NCBI RefSeq assembly: GCF_014205885.1
Contig: NZ_JACHFB010000002.1
Location: forward strand, 98,443 to 162,442
Length of the DNA stretch: 64,000 nt
Origin: Borreliella californiensis
GTDB taxonomy: Bacteria; Spirochaetota; Spirochaetia; Borreliales; Borreliaceae
Direction of reading: 5' to 3'
Shown piece by piece: positions 63,292 through 64,000 of this stretch. The notes beneath the pieces are model-generated. The model was given only the letters and a program-made list of their open reading frames with translations, had not been told where the DNA came from and did no database searches. Every line of letters starts with the position of its first letter. Position 1 is the stretch's first letter. The position numbers and the translations under genes are program-made.

Positions 63292-64000
63292 TTGAAAGGG
63301 TTTTTAGCGATAAAATTATCTAATAATGAGTATTATTCGGTTTTAAATTTAGATGATAGTTCTGTTAAGAGAATAATATTGGGCAAGGTTGCAGGTGATA
63401 CCAGTATTAAGTTGAATTTTTATGTTAGTGAATATGAAGATTTTTCAGATCCTTTTTTGGTTGGTTCTTTTTTCTTGGATAATTTAAAAAAGGAAAGTTC
63501 GAGTGTTAATGTTTATTTTAAAGTTATGGATGAAATACTTTATGTTTATAGTGAGTCTGATGGGATTCAAGATAAATCGAAGTTTGATTTGAGCCTTGTA
63601 GATTTTAGTCAAACTTTTAAAAAAGGACCTAATATTGATAACCACCTTTTAAATGATTTTAAAAGTGACATTGGCAATAATTTATCTGTTGAAAATTTGG
63701 GTTCTAAATTTGATTTAAATTTTGAAAAAAAAGATGATTTTGTCAAAAAAGATGTTTCTGATATAAGTATGACTACTATTAATTCTTTAGATTTAAAAAC
63801 CGAAAAAGATCAAAAAATTGAGACAAATGATTCAGATTTTGAAGGTTTTGATGATAATGACGACGATAGTCATGTTGATTCTAAAGAGCTTAATTTAGAA
63901 AATAAAAAAATTGAGACAAATGATTCAGATTTTGAAGGTTTTGATGATAATGACGACGATAGTCATGTTGATTCTAAAGAGCTTAATTTAGAAAATAAAA
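63292..64000 (+). CDS. Acidic repeat protein, 5' part (cut by window edge)
   Basis: At least 236 codons, still open at the right edge. It starts at TTG 63292, with AGAGG eight nt upstream; an overlapping ATG frame at 63285 stops after 12 codons. There is no signal peptide. Residues 1-170 are mixed, then very acidic Asp/Ser/Asn-rich sequence begins. From about residue 174 a perfect 31-residue repeat appears (DSDFEGFDDNDDDSHVDS core). No family recognised; the repetitive acidic part is probably disordered. Confidence 0.75.
   Translation, partial: MKGFLAIKLSNNEYYSVLNLDDSSVKRIILGKVAGDTSIKLNFYVSEYEDFSDPFLVGSFFLDNLKKESSSVNVYFKVMDEILYVYSESDGIQDKSKFDLSLVDFSQTFKKGPNIDNHLLNDFKSDIGNNLSVENLGSKFDLNFEKKDDFVKKDVSDISMTTINSLDLKTEKDQKIETNDSDFEGFDDNDDDSHVDSKELNLENKKIETNDSDFEGFDDNDDDSHVDSKELNLENK
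63812..64000 (+). repeat. Perfect 93-bp tandem repeat (31 codons per unit)
   Basis: Unit one is 63812-63904 and unit two 63905-63997; the bases match exactly, and a third unit begins at 63998. The period is a multiple of three, so the array stays in frame. The copy number cannot be seen because the window ends inside it. Confidence 0.92.

Overview
The window looks like a stretch of the linear chromosome of a Lyme-disease spirochete (Borreliella/Borrelia burgdorferi sensu lato). The evidence is very AT-rich DNA, tandem peptide-binding OppA lipoproteins, spirochete-type lipoboxes, a LysM lipoprotein of the BB0323 type, and the hallmark order rsmH-murF-mraY-ftsW-ftsQ-ftsA-ftsZ-(TPR lipoprotein)-dprA-hslV-hslU-flgB...flhF-flhG. 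Product and locus names come from recognising the proteins; no database was searched. I see no rRNA, tRNA, CRISPR array, insertion sequence, prophage or pseudogene.

Layout. (1) 1-1971, minus strand: two tandem oppA genes, the left one cut by the window edge. (2) 1972-2363: divergent intergenic region with an inverted repeat and a 19-bp direct repeat. (3) 2364-7245, plus: a glycerol-3-phosphate acyltransferase-like gene, a large acidic/membrane/TPR protein (flagellar collar FlcA type) and an exported vWA-like protein. (4) 7267-8857, minus: a short BamD-like lipoprotein and the LysM lipoprotein BB0323, separated by a strong hairpin. (5) 9098-14863, plus: a FecR-like exported protein that appears to start at ATT, two small ORFs, and a four-gene Bmp/PnrA-type ABC importer. 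(6) 14865-16594, minus: a TPR protein and a polyprenyl synthase. (7) 16645-18626, plus: rlmE, cheW, NAD kinase. (8) 18921-59848: an uninterrupted plus-strand run of about 41 kb with no gap above about 47 bp. It holds three unrecognised envelope-type genes, a slimmed-down dcw cell-division cluster, dprA, hslVU, the flgB motility operon (basal body, hook, stator, switch, export apparatus, FlhF/FlhG) and a trailing set containing a FapA-like protein and a truncated Hsp70. (9) 59875-64000: lepB (minus), a LysM/M23 protein (plus), a TPR protein with a possible degenerate Mrr-like C-terminus (minus), and the start of an acidic protein with a perfect 93-bp tandem repeat that runs off the window.

The genes mostly build the cell envelope and the periplasmic flagella: peptide and probable nucleoside uptake, outer-membrane assembly, peptidoglycan precursors and division, then the complete flagellar core including the spirochete-specific collar (FlcA, FlbB). 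Most genes are on the plus strand, presumably the replication leading strand. Most of the window is conserved and well known. The points most worth a second look are a 43-nt near-perfect palindrome in the flcA-like gene and several other perfect hairpins inside genes, the ATT start, an SD-led 38-codon membrane ORF, an ABC ATPase with a single intact composite site, FlhB with NPEH instead of NPTH, a FliF-like C-terminal tail on a small membrane protein of the motility operon, the Mrr-like tail, and the 93-bp tandem repeat.
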